From Nemophila menziesii (taxonomy: Eukaryota > Streptophyta > Magnoliopsida > Boraginales > Hydrophyllaceae), in NCBI GenBank assembly GCA_029959085.1, contig JARWIR010000002.1:66766154-66830153 (forward strand): a stretch of DNA of 64,000 bases, written 5' to 3'. Below, in pieces: positions 24,669 to 36,425 of this stretch. The translations under genes and the position numbers were made by a program. Numbering within the stretch: the stretch's first letter is position 1; the number at the start of each line of letters is the position of its first letter. The notes below the pieces were generated by a model, which saw only the letters and a program-made list of their open reading frames with translations, was not told the origin of the DNA and did no database searches.

Positions 24669-24734
24669 TAGGGTATGTGTATTAATGTAATTGGTGTAGG
24701 ATCATCCAATATTGGATGGAAGAATTTTCCTATA
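24669..24734. mobile_element. Internally deleted MITE-like element, U3
   Basis: Only 66 bp of the ~185-bp element found in U5-U9 remain. The missing 119 bp lie between two ATAGGGTA direct repeats present in the full element (36240 and 36359 in U5), so the loss fits slipped or illegitimate recombination. The right end with the palindrome CATCCAATATTGGATGG is kept and the left palindrome is gone. Confidence 0.8.
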
Positions 24735-27129
24735 TTAATAAGAATACAATTATGTAAATGAAATTTCAAGTAATTTTTTGAAATCTAAAAGTTACTTGTA
24801 ATAAATATAAAAAAATATTATAAAACAAATTAAAAGATAGTCCTTTCTCGTGTGATTGAAAAATACAAAAATACAACAGAAGAACATTCATTATCAAACA
24901 ATGTTGGGACGTAAATAATGAGGTAAAGATTAACAAACTAGAGATACACAATTTAAATTTTTTAGGATTTTCCACTACGAAGAATAATACAGTTTTTTGA
25001 CTTTTGTGCTTTATGTACTATTGAGGTGTATATTTTAATTTTTTTATTATACAACAGTAATTTAGAGACCCAATCTATATGTCTCTAATATTTTTCTAAA
25101 ACATACGAAAATATGAGAAATTGTTCGATTGATTAAACATAATTTTCTAATGTAATACATTATTTGTTAAAATTTAATTTGGGATGGTACAAATGAATTT
25201 ATTTGAACAATTTGGGAATACCCACTCAGATGTGAAATCTACATACTTTATAGAGATGAAACAAAAAGTTGATGAATTTAATGAAATCGTAACTGTTATT
25301 ATATTTATTCGATAAATTTTATTTGTATTCGATCTTAAACTTACTAAGATTGAAATATTTGATGTTAATTAATGTCCAATATAATGTTTTTATGGAATAA
25401 GATCTAGAATATATATGACGAATTTCCAAGTGTTATTTTTTTTTAGAGTCGATGTTAAAGTTGTTAATAAGATTATAAGATGTATAATAAGATCCTCACT
25501 GAATTATCAAACGTGGATATAAAATAGCTAATTCATAATTCGAGTTTTATCGAGTGAAGAACATTAGCTTGAAAATCTTTTATAAACTGTAATTCATTCT
25601 AAACATCAAACTACATCTAAAAATAAGAAGCAAGTAGAAAATTGACCGGCAACTAATACCAATATTACATGAAAAAAGATAACGTGCTTATGTAAAGTTA
25701 AATTTAAACGTATGTTTGATATCCTTTTAGCACCAAGTTTTCTAGTTACAAAATACAAATAATACCCAAATTGGTATTCATAAAATATGCATTTGGTAAT
25801 CTTAATAATAAGAATGACAATTTGTATTAATATATCATGCAAAAGTTTACAATCTGTGTCTAAGATGATCAATATACATGATTTCATTATACATAAAAAT
25901 ACTATAATTAAATAAAGAAAACTTAATAGAAAGCGTACAACACATACCAACCATTTGCAATAAAAACATCCACTTTAATCATATAAGGGGAAACACTATA
26001 CTGATTGAAAATCATATTTTTATAGTTTACATGTAAATCATGTTTTTATAGTTTACATGTCATCGTTATCGTCAGCATCTTCCATACTGGTAGCGACATT
26101 CGAAGCATACATTCTTTGATCATACTTGTATTACATCCCAACAAAGTAAAACATTGGCAATGATTTTTGCGCTAACTATAAAATGTCTATATTATTGGAA
26201 CAAACAAATAGCTGCGCCATTAATTTTCCTCCTATTATTACCTCATACACTATTTTTTAGCAGCATTCAGTGCTCACTGGGTTGGGATTGACACACATTG
26301 GTTCATGGACCTTTTTATATAATTTTTCAACACCCTTGATTATATTATATAGCTTATTATCGATCATTGTTTGAATATTTCTAAAATATGTAATAACTTC
26401 AAAAGCATGTGACCAGGAGGTAAATATAAAAATTATGGTTAAACATCATGTGTTTAATCAAGATAATAATCAACATACATATAATTTTTTACAACACATA
26501 AAATTATACAATCTATTTAACAGTCCTTAAATATTAAGATTAATACTTTAAAGTACAAAAATATTTACCTTTATACGACTCAAGTATTGAGGAAACATCA
26601 ATCTCCCAAATAAACATAGGTATTGACAACAATTACTCACCAAAAATAAATCTACAAGTATCATCAGCTACTTTTTTTTTTAAAAAAATTTACTTCAAAT
26701 TCAGAATGTGAATTACAAACTAAAGCACTACAAAAGGATAAAATTCTACCTACTCTTAAGTAGCGGAAGAACCTAATTTTGGCCTATAATCTTACTGAGC
26801 TAACAATACTCTTTCTGTTGGGACGCACTAAAGTGATGCATAGTTAATGTAACATTACAACATCAAGACATCAAGAACTATTTTTATAATTTGTTTAAAA
26901 CCTAGAAAATAGATGAGAGATTAAATTTATGGAAAAAAAGAATATATGTAAACCAAATTAAATAGAACAGTAAAATTTTAAATGATAAAAGTTCAAGAAT
27001 GTCACCCTCATATACGTAGGGTCATGCCTTTATTAGAGTGAATGTTAGTAGAGTTGCTTACTAATCCTTCATAATACTTTGCATATTAAGATGTGTTTCC
27101 AAAATATGTATTCTTATGTAGAATATTTT

Positions 27130-27635
27130 TGCTAAAAAAGATCGGTTAAAAGAGCCTTAAAGAATTTCAATCTCAAGTATTTCAAGAGAAGTCCACAATA
27201 TATTAATAAACCGAGGATTAAACTAAAAAAATTGCTATTATAGAAGATAATGGCACAAATTTGATCATGACTAAGGAGATATTAATATTGAGTAATCTTG
27301 AGGAATCCATTCTTCATGAGAAAGAGATTCTGAAGCAAAAGGCTAGGGATACATGGTTAGGGAGAGTTTGTAGCTCGAGAAACTACTACTAACATATTAT
27401 AAAGGCTAGACAAGTTAGTAATAAGGTTAGAATATTAATTGATGATTAAGGTAATATCTTATCCTCTCCTGAATAAATAAAAGGAGACTTTATTAGCTTT
27501 TACAACTATATTATTGGAACTGGATATCCCAGACAAGAAGTCTGCTCAGTCAATACACTTAGAGAACGTAATATTTCTCTTAATGATGATCAAATCAAAT
27601 ACTTAAATCAGCTTATAACCACAACAGGAATTAAG
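27130..27635 (+). mobile_element. LINE (L1-type) fragment, U3
   Basis: Same relic as U1/U2, but with the compact-unit deletion: GAGGATTAAACT runs directly into AAAAAAATTGCTATT. This loses about 8 bp of the KLEELQ codons and shifts the frame. The shorter RLILSNLEES motif, the KARQ motif and the shared TAA after LIDD follow. Confidence 0.65.
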
Positions 27636-28550
27636 ACAGACATATATATTTCAAAACTATGTATATCTCATTTAAATAATATATATTAAGAATAAATTTT
27701 GTATATGAAATTACAAAAAAAAATTGACATCCAAAAGTTACTTGTATAAAAAAATTATAAAACCAATTAAAACTCATTCCTTTCTCATGTAATTCCAAAA
27801 TAGAACAAAAGAAAATTCATGTGAAAATGAAAAAAAAGAGTTTCAAACTACAAAAAAGTTATATATATTATTTAAAGTGGTCAATAAAGAGGATTACGAA
27901 AAAATTGTTTAAGGTTAAATTAGTTTTTAAAAATCATAAAATAAACTCGATCTAAGTTACTTGTCTTAGATGAACCAATTGAAATATTTTGTATTGATGT
28001 TGATGGTCATGGGTGATGAGAAAAACAAAAATATTGTTGGGTAGGCCTTAGATGGGTAAGCATATTTGTATATGTGTGAGCTAGTTTCAAATTCGTTAGA
28101 TTTAAAAGGTGTTAGTGTATTAAGATGATATGTATCTGAATTGAGTGTAAAGCTAGAGGAGGTAGACTTTTGTAAGATTTATATATATAATAAGATAAGC
28201 AGAATAAGTTTCCTTTCTCTTGTGGTCGAATTTATTTGTAATTTGTTTATCAACCAAATTTGAAAAACTAAATTAAATTATTAAAAATAACTTTATAGGA
28301 AGAAAACTTTCTAAAAAAGTATAATAATAGTGTTGAAATTTTCAAAATTTCATAAATCGACCAAATTAAGAATTTTAGTGGTGTATATCTAGTTTGTTTA
28401 TTTTAGATTTCTTTAAAGATTAAATAAATTAAAATTAAAAACGATAATATTTTTTAGAGGTTTCTATTCTTTTTATTTAACACAAATTTTAAACAATTAA
28501 AATCCAGTCTCAAAATCCACCATTAACACAACTTACCATCAACGGCTTCT

Positions 28551-29740
28551 ATGAAAACCCTAAACATATCGAAATCTTACCGCCCGCCACTGCTACAATT
28601 CAACCTCATTGATCATCATACCAACATTACCTAATGAAATATCCATAGAAATCCTATCAAGAGTTCCTGTAAAATTACTCGTAAAACTCAAACTAGTATC
28701 AAAATATTGGTACAAACTTATTTCTTTTTCAAATTTTTCCAAAATTTATTTATCTCAATCAATCAACAACCCTAAAAATACTCCCCACAACATGATTTTG
28801 ACATCACTTTGCTAATCTGAGCAGCTTAATACAATGTTCATTTCCTTCTTTAATAGAAAATCAGTCAACTAATATTGATTATATAGATTATCCAATGAAG
28901 GATCCCAAAATGAAAATTAGATTTTTTGGATCTGTGAATGGATTAATTTGCTTAGCATCAGAGAAAAATGATTTGGTTTTCTAGAATCCATCATTTAAAA
29001 TATCTAGAAAATTGTCTTCTATAGATATTGATAAATACCACATCAATGCTTACGGAATTGGTATGATTTGTCCAATGATGATTACAAACTAATCATTTTT
29101 TATGTTATTAGTTATATTGAAAATATTGTATCCCATGATGGAGTTAAGGTATATAGTAGGAATTCTAATACTTGGAGGAGTCTTGAAACTTCCAAAAGTG
29201 GTTCTGATTTTAGTAATTTGGGGTCATTTCTGAATGAGAAGGGCTATACATCTGTTGATCATGTTAAGAAATGTTTTATTATTTCCCTTGATTTGGAGAA
29301 TTACTCATATGGAGAGATTTATCTGCCATCCTATAAGGAGAAAGAGAATGGGTTATTTCATGAAATATCAGTGTTAAATGGTATGTTATATCTGATGCAT
29401 TATAGTATGGGATCTCATATAGATATATTGGTTATGAAAAACTATGGAGTGGAGGATTCTTGGATGAAATTCGTTACCCTTCTACATTTACTCGAATTGA
29501 TGTTACCCTTCTACATTTACTCGAATTGATATCCGGGCCCAGTATACACGATTATGTTTGTTTGAAAATGATTAAATTTTGATTGTTTCAAGGTTTCTAT
29601 TTTTTCTAAACAAATCAAAAGATCATTTAAATATGAATTACCAGCTCCATGAGTTCTTAAGCTATTTCCCTGAAGTGATTTATATTGAAAGCTTAGTTTC
29701 TCCTTATGTTGATGGTGTGGAAAAGAAGTCTATAGAGTAG
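28551..29740 (+). pseudogene. F-box/FBA protein pseudogene, copy U4
   Basis: An extra C in the CCGCC run near 28583 shifts the frame after ten codons, and a further 1-bp T gain occurs near 28808 (CACTTTGCTAAT). TGG-to-TAG at 28982-28984 hits the same FWNPS tryptophan as in U3. An in-frame 18-bp deletion near 29240 removes the LHWICR codons of the FBA domain. A 29-bp perfect tandem duplication (29473-29501 and 29502-29530, starting GTTACCCTTCTAC) shifts the C-terminus. Two stretches stay open, 28609-28815 (F-box) and 29068-29529 (FBA). It is closest to copy U1 in sequence. Confidence 0.9.
29473..29530. repeat. 29-bp tandem duplication inside F-box copy U4
   Basis: Two adjacent identical 29-bp copies starting GTTACCCTTCTACATTTACT. 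Because 29 is not a multiple of three it breaks the reading frame. No other copy in the window has it. Confidence 0.95.
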
Positions 29741-32700
29741 AACTTATAAGGGTTCACAAGTCCTAATTATAAGTAAGTGCCTATCTTTTATAAGTTTAAT
29801 TTATATTTCTAAAATATATTTTATATTTTGAAATCCATTTTACTCTTTTTTTAGAGTAACTATCTAAACATGTAAGATGTTTTTTCTAATTAAGTTAAAA
29901 CTAATATGATATAAAACGTATATTTCACCTTGAAATGAAGATAGTTCCATCTGAAAACATACTATTATATACTTAAATAGATTGTTAGACTGTAGCTAAA
30001 ACCTATGATTTAGATTTCTATTTTATTTATATTAATGAATTGTATACATAATCAAATTCTTGTTGAAACTTAACAAACATTTATTTAATAATATAAGGTT
30101 TTCTTACAAAGATAAGCACTTATTGTGGTAGTCAGGTACAATCATATTCTTTTGGATTTTTTTTAAAGTAAATATGACGTCATTACATTGATTATGATTT
30201 TAATTATAATTTTTATTCAGAAACGAAAGTGTTGATTGCTTGTGAATTTCATACATCATAGAAAGAAGAGAACAAGAATTTGAAGACTATAAATTTTTTT
30301 GTATTTGTCTTTTATAATGCAATATGCTTACTATGTCGTTTGAGTCTCAAAATATTTGATTATGTTACTGTACCTTAAGTTTCTTGGTTATTATTGTGAA
30401 ATATACAATTTAGTGTTGAGTAATTAAAGTATTTATCAATGACAAACACATACATATTTGAAATCTCCATATATCTCATTTCAATAATATATATTAAGAA
30501 TACAATTATGTAAATGAAATTACAAGTAATTTTTTGAAATCCAAAAGTTACTTGTAATAAATATACAAAAATATTATAAAACAAATTAAAAGTCTGTCCT
30601 TTCTCATGTGATTCAAAAATATAACAAAAGAATATTCATTATCCAACAATGCAGGGATGTAAATAATGAGGTAAAGATTAACAAACTGGAAATACAAAAT
30701 TTACAAATTTTAAGATTTTCCACTACGAAGAATAATAGAGTTTTTTGAATTTTGTACTTTTAGTACTATTGAGGTGTATATTTTTAATTTTTTTTATTAT
30801 AAAACAGTAATTTTGAGACCCAATTTATACGTCTCTAATGCATTTTTTAAAACATACGAAAATATGGGAAATTTCTCGATTGATTAAACATAATTTTCTA
30901 ATGAAATACATTATTTGTTAAAATTTAATTTGGGATGGTACAAATGAATGTATTTGAACAATTTGCGAACACCCACTCTGATGTGAAATCTACATACTGT
31001 ATAGAGATGAAAGAAAAGATGATGAATTTAATGAAATCGTAACTGTTATTATATTTATTCGATAAATGTTATTTGTATTCAATCTTAAACATACTAAGAT
31101 TAAAATATTTGATGTTAATTAATATCCAATATAAAGTTTTTTGGAATGAGATCTAGAATATATATGATGAATTTCCAAGTGTTATTTTTTTTTGGAGTCG
31201 GTGTTAAAGTTGTTAATAAGATTTTAAGATGTATAATAAGATTCTCACTGAATTATCAAACGTGGATATAAATTAGTTAATTCATAACTGAGTTTTATCG
31301 TGTGAAGAACATTAGCTTGAAAATCTTTTATAAACTGTAATTCATTCTAACCATCAAACTACATCTAAAAATAAGAACGCAAGTAGAAAATTGACCGAAA
31401 ACTAATAACAATATTACATGAAAAAAGATAACGTGTTTATGTAAATTTAAGTTTAAACGTATGTTTGATATCCTTTTATCACCAAGTTTTCTAGGTAAAA
31501 AATATAAATAATACCTAGATTAGTATTCATAAATTATGCACTTGGTAATCATAGTAATAAGAATGACAATTTGTATCAATGTATCATGCTAATGTTCACA
31601 ATCTGTGTATGATATGATCAATATACATGATTTCATTATACATACAAATACTATAATTACATAAAGAAAACTTAATAGAAAGTGTACAACACATACCAAC
31701 CATTTGCAATAAAAACATCCACTTTAATCATATAAAGGGAAACACTATACTGATTTAAAATCATGTTTTTATAGTTCACATGTAAATCATGTTTGTATAG
31801 TTTACATGTCATTGTTATCGTCATCATCTTCCATACTTGTAGCGGCATTCGAAGCATACATTCTCTGATCATACTTGTATTACATCCCGACAAAGTAAAA
31901 CATTGGCAATGATTTCTGTCCCAACTATAAAATGTCCATATTATTGGAACAAATAAATAGCTGCACCATTAATTTTCCTCCTATTATTACCTCATACACT
32001 ATTTTTTAGCAGCTTTCAGTGCTCACTAGGTTGGGATTGACACAGTTTTTTGCATGGACCTTTTTTTACAATATTTCAACACCCTTGACTATATTATATA
32101 GCTTATTATCGTTCATTGACTTAATATTTCTGAAATATGTAATAACTTCAAAAGCATGTGACCAGGAGGCAAATATAATACTTATGGTTAAACATCATGT
32201 GTTTAATCAAGATAGTAATCAACATACATACAACTTTTTACAACACATAAAATTATACAATCCATTTAACAGTCCTCCAATATTAAGATTAATACTTCAA
32301 AGTACAAAAATATTTACCTTTATGTGACTCAAGTATTGAGGAAAAAACAATCGTCCAAATAAACGTAGGTATTGACAACAATTACTCACCAAAAATAAAT
32401 CTACAAGTATCATAAACTACTTTTCTTTCAAAAATTTACATCAAATTCAGAATGTTAATTACAAACTAAAGCACTACAAAAGGATAAAATTCTACATTCT
32501 CTTAAGTAGCGGAAGAACCTGATTAGGGCGTATAATCTCATTGAGCTAAAGTTTAACAATACTCTTTATGTTGGGACCCACTAAAGTGATACAGAGTGAA
32601 CATAACATTACAATATCAAGTCATCAAGAACTATTTTTAGAATTTGTTTAAAACATGGAAAATAGATGGGAGATTAAATTTATGGAAATAAAGAATATAT

Positions 32701-32883
32701 GTAAACCAAATGAAATAGAACATGTAAAATTTTAAAGAGTAAAAGTTCAAGAATGTCACCCTCATATACTTAGGGTCATGCCTTTATTAGGGTGAAGGTT
32801 AGTAGAGTTGCTTACTAATCCTTCACAATACTTTGCATATTAAGATGTGTTTTCACAATATGTATTCTTATGTAGAATCTTTA

Positions 32884-33388
32884 TGCTAAAAAAAGATCGG
32901 TTAAAAGAGCCTAAAAATTTCAATCTCAAGTATTTCAAGAGAAGTCCACAGTATATTAATAAACTGAGGATTAAACTAAAAACAATGCTATTATAGAAGA
33001 TAATGGCACAAATTTGATCATGACAAAGGAGATATTAATATTCAGTAATCTTGAGGAATCCATTATTGATGAGAAAGAGATTCTGAAGCAAAAGGCTAGG
33101 GATACATGGTTAGGGAGAGTTTGTAGCTCGAGAAACTACTACTAACATATTATAAAGGCTAGACAAGCTAGTAATAAGGTTAGAATATTAATTGATGATT
33201 AAGGTAATATCTTATCCTCTCCTGAATAAATAAAAGGAGACTTTATTAGCTTTTACAACTATATTATTGGAACTGGATATCCCAGACAAGAAGTCTACTC
33301 AGTCAATACACTTAGAGAACCTAATATTTCTCTTAATGATGATCAAATCATATACTTAAATAAGCCTATAACCACAACATGAATTAAG
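32884..33388 (+). mobile_element. LINE (L1-type) fragment, U4
   Basis: Compact-type version with a further loss near its start (AGAGCCTAAAAATTTC). The KARQ motif has become KARQASNKVRILIDD, followed by the shared stop. The A-type to compact-type switch of unit U4 falls at or just inside the left part of this fragment. Confidence 0.65.
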
Positions 33389-34307
33389 CCAGACATATAT
33401 ATTTTAAAACTATGTATATCTCATTTAAATAATATATATTAAGAATAAATTTTGTATATGAAATTACAAAAAAAAATTGACATCCAAAAGTTACTTATAT
33501 AAAAAAATTATAAAACCAATTAAAACTCAATCCTTTCTCATGTAATTCCAAAATAGAACGGAAGAAAATTCATGTGAAAATGAAAAAAAAGGGTTTCAAA
33601 CTACAAAAAAGTTATATATATTATTTAAAGTGGTCAATAAAGAGGATTAAAAAAAAATTGTTTAAGGTTAAATTAGTTTTTAAAAATCATAACATAAACT
33701 CGATCTAAGTTACTTGTCTTAGATGAACCAATTGAAATATTTTGTATTGATGTTGATGGTCATGGGTGATGAGAAAAACAAAAATATTGTTGGGTAATGG
33801 GTAAGCATATTTGTATATGTGTGCGCTAGTTTCAAATACGTTAGATTTAAAAGGTGTTAGTGTATTAAGATGATGTGTATCTGAATTGAGTGTAAAGTTA
33901 GAGGAGGTAGACTTTTGTAAGATTTATATATATAATAAGATAAGCAGAATAAGTTTCCTTTCTCTTGTGGTCAAATTTTTTTGTAATTTGTTTATCAACC
34001 AAATTTGAAAAACTAAATTAAATGATTAAAAATAACTTCTTTTTTTAAATAATAGGAAGACAACTTTCTTAAAAAGTATAACAATAGTGTGGAAATTTTA
34101 AAAATTTCATAAATCGACCAAATTAAGAAATTTAGTGGCCTATATCTGGTTTGTGTTTTTAGATTTTTTTAAAGATTAATTAAATTAAAATAAAAAAAGA
34201 AAATATTTTTTTAGAGGTTTCTATTGTTTTTATTTAACACCCATTTTAAAGAGTTAAATCCCAATCTCAACATTCACCATTAACACAACTTACCATCAAC
34301 CACTTCT

Positions 34308-35360
34308 ATGAAAACCCTAAACATATCGAAATTTCACCGCCGCCACTGGTACAATTCAACCTCATTGATCATCATACCAACATTACCTAATGAAATCTCC
34401 ATAGAAATCCTATCAAGAGTTTCTGTAAAATCACTTGTAAAACTCAAACTGGTATCAAAATATTGGTACAAACTCATTTCTTCTTCAAATTTTTCCAAAA
34501 TCCATTTATCTCAATCAATCAACAACCCTAAAAAAACTCCCCACCACATGATTTTGACATCACTTGCTAATTGGAGTAACTTAATACAATGTCCATTTCC
34601 TTCTTTAATAGAAAATCAGTCAACTAATTTAGATTATATAGATTATCCAATGAAAGATCCCAAAAAGAAAATTAGATTGTTTGGATATGTGAATGGATTA
34701 ATTTGTTTAGCATCAGAGAAAAATGATTTGGTTTTCTGGAATCCATCATTGAAAATATCTAGAAAATTGCCTTCTATAGATATTGATAAATACCACATCA
34801 AGGCTTATGGGTTTTGGTACGATTTCTCCAATGATGATTATAAACTAATAATCTTTTATGATTTTAATTATACTGATAATGTTGTATCCCATGATGGAGT
34901 TAAGGTTTATAGTAGGAATTCTAATACTTGGAGGAGTCTTGAAACTTCCAAAGGTGGTTCATATTTTAGTAATTTGGGGTCATTTCTGAATGAGAAGCTC
35001 CACTGGTTATGTAGGGGATATACATCTGTTGATCATGTTAAGAAATGGTTTATTATTTCCCTTGATCTGGAGAATTACTCATATGGAGAGATTTATCTAC
35101 CATCCTATAAGAAGAAAGAGAATGGGTTCTTTCATGGAATTACAGTGTTAAATGGTATGTTATATCTGATGCATTATAGTATGGGATCTCATATAGATAT
35201 ATTGGTTATGATAAACTATGGAGTGGAGGATTCTTGGATGAAATTCGTTACCCTTCCACATATACTCGAATTGATATCCGGGCCCAATATACGATTATGT
35301 TTGTTTGATAATGATGAAATTTTGATTGTTTCAAGGTTTTTACTTTTTCTAAACAAATAA
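34308..35360 (+). CDS. F-box/FBA protein, C-terminally truncated (350 aa), copy U5
   Basis: Single-exon gene predicted to encode an SCF-ligase substrate receptor. The F-box is at about residues 26-66 with LPNEISIEILSRVSVKSL (Ser where other copies have the conserved Pro of RVPVKSL). The FBA domain runs from about 125 (RLFGYVNGLICLAS) through WNPSLKISRKLPS to the LPHILELISGPNI region. A single C-to-A change makes TAA at 35358-35360 (AAACAAATAA), removing the last 41 residues; the family stop lies at 35481-35483. Other differences from U9: F192V, W236R, K255E, E269K and K302I. The FBA core is complete, so a product could exist, but the missing tail and the Ser-for-Pro change in the F-box make activity doubtful. 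It could equally be a young pseudogene. Confidence 0.68.
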   Translation: MKTLNISKFHRRHWYNSTSLIIIPTLPNEISIEILSRVSVKSLVKLKLVSKYWYKLISSSNFSKIHLSQSINNPKKTPHHMILTSLANWSNLIQCPFPSLIENQSTNLDYIDYPMKDPKKKIRLFGYVNGLICLASEKNDLVFWNPSLKISRKLPSIDIDKYHIKAYGFWYDFSNDDYKLIIFYDFNYTDNVVSHDGVKVYSRNSNTWRSLETSKGGSYFSNLGSFLNEKLHWLCRGYTSVDHVKKWFIISLDLENYSYGEIYLPSYKKKENGFFHGITVLNGMLYLMHYSMGSHIDILVMINYGVEDSWMKFVTLPHILELISGPNIRLCLFDNDEILIVSRFLLFLNK

Positions 35361-36240
35361 AAAGATCATTCAAATATGAATTACCAGCTCCATGAGTTCT
35401 TAAACTATTTCCCTGAAGTGATTTATATTGAAAGCTTAGTTTCTCCTTATGTTGATGGTGTGGAGAAGAAGCCTATGGAGTAGACTTATAAGGGTTCACA
35501 AGTCCTAATCATAAGTAAGTGCTTATCTTTTTTAAGTTTAATTTATACTTCTAATCTATATTGTATATTTTGAAATCCATTTTACTCTTTTTTTAGAGTA
35601 ACTATCTGAATATGTGAGATATTTTTTTCTAATTAAGTTAAAACTAATATGATATAAAACGTATATTTCACCTTAAAATGAAGATAGTTCCATCTCAAAA
35701 CATACTATTATATATACTTAAATAGATTGTTAAACTGTAGCAAAAACATATGATTTAGATTTCAATTTTATTTATGTTAACGAATTGTATATATAATCAA
35801 ATTCTTGTTGAAACTTAACAAACATTTATTTAATCATATAAGGTTTTCTTACTAAGATAATCACTTATTGTGGTGGTCAGGTACAATCATATTCTTTTGG
35901 ATTTTTTTTGTAGTAAATATGACTTCATTACACTGATTATGTTTTAATTATAATTTTTTATTCAGAAACTAAAGTGTTGGTTGCTTGTGGATTTCATACA
36001 TCATAGAAAGAAGAGAACAAGAATTTGAAGACTACAATTTTTTATATTTGTCTTTTATAATGCAATATATTTGCTATTTTTTTGTATGAGTCTCAAAATA
36101 TTTGATTATGTTAGTGTACCTTAAGTTTCTTGGTTATTATTGTGAAATATAAAATTTACTGTTGAGCAATTAAAGTATTTATCAATGACAAACACATATA
36201 TATTTGAAAACTCCATATATCTAATTTCAATAATATATAA

Positions 36241-36425
36241 TAGGGTAATACTTCCATCCAATATTGGATGGTCCAATTTTCATATCACGGTCATTGATTA
36301 TTATAACAAAACACATGTCATTAGATTAATGTGTTAGTTACTTTTGTAAGTTTAAAACATAGGGTATGTGTATTAATGTAATTGGTGTAGGATCATCCAA
36401 TATTGGATGGAAGAATTTTCCTATA
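36241..36425. mobile_element. MITE-like element, U5 (full, ~185 bp)
   Basis: Imperfect terminal inverted repeats of about 35 bp: left TAGGGTAATACTTCCATCCA, right end read in reverse TATAGGAAAATTCTTCCATC. Each contains the 18-bp palindrome CCATCCAATATTGGATGG or a one-base variant. U1, U2 and U4 show an empty site (CAATAATATATATTAAGAAT). The target duplication is unclear in the TA-rich flank (TA or TAA are both possible), so the superfamily cannot be set. It has no coding capacity. Confidence 0.7.

Larger units (their letters stand above)
22739..28550 (+). repeat. Tandem array unit U3 (5,812 bp, first compact unit, chimeric)
   Basis: F-box pseudogene, 3' flank with an internally deleted MITE, LINE fragment with the short-type deletion, and a compact spacer (27636-28550). 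It is the first unit lacking the ~2.86 kb spacer segment. Its gene 5' end resembles U2 (TAG at codon 7), while the gene 3' end and flank match U5 (KKKENGFFHG, MINYGVEDSW, TAGACTTATAAGG). The unit is therefore a recombinant. Confidence 0.92.
28551..34307 (+). repeat. Tandem array unit U4 (5,757 bp, U1-like gene half, compact LINE half)
   Basis: The gene and the flank up to about 32,890 follow the U1 type: TAGAACTTATAAGG after the gene, no MITE near 30490, GATTAGGGC and GAGCTAAAGTTTAAC near 32520. From the LINE fragment on (ACTGAGGATTAAACTAAAAAC at 32963) it follows the compact type of U3 and U5-U9. The 29741-32883 flank and 33389-34307 spacer hold no recognised gene. Confidence 0.92.

Noticed and set aside
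25606..25950. Minus-strand 114-codon open frame repeated in most compact units (also 37290, 43229, 55104; shorter at 49232 and 61111)
   Set aside because: It recurs only because the units are duplicated. It is rich in I, L and F as expected for AT-rich non-coding DNA, has no recognised domain, and is truncated in U7 and U9.
36241..36425. Assigning the MITE-like element to Stowaway (Tc1/Mariner) or Tourist (PIF/Harbinger)
   Set aside because: The ends do not match either consensus clearly, and the target duplication cannot be read in TA-rich flanks.
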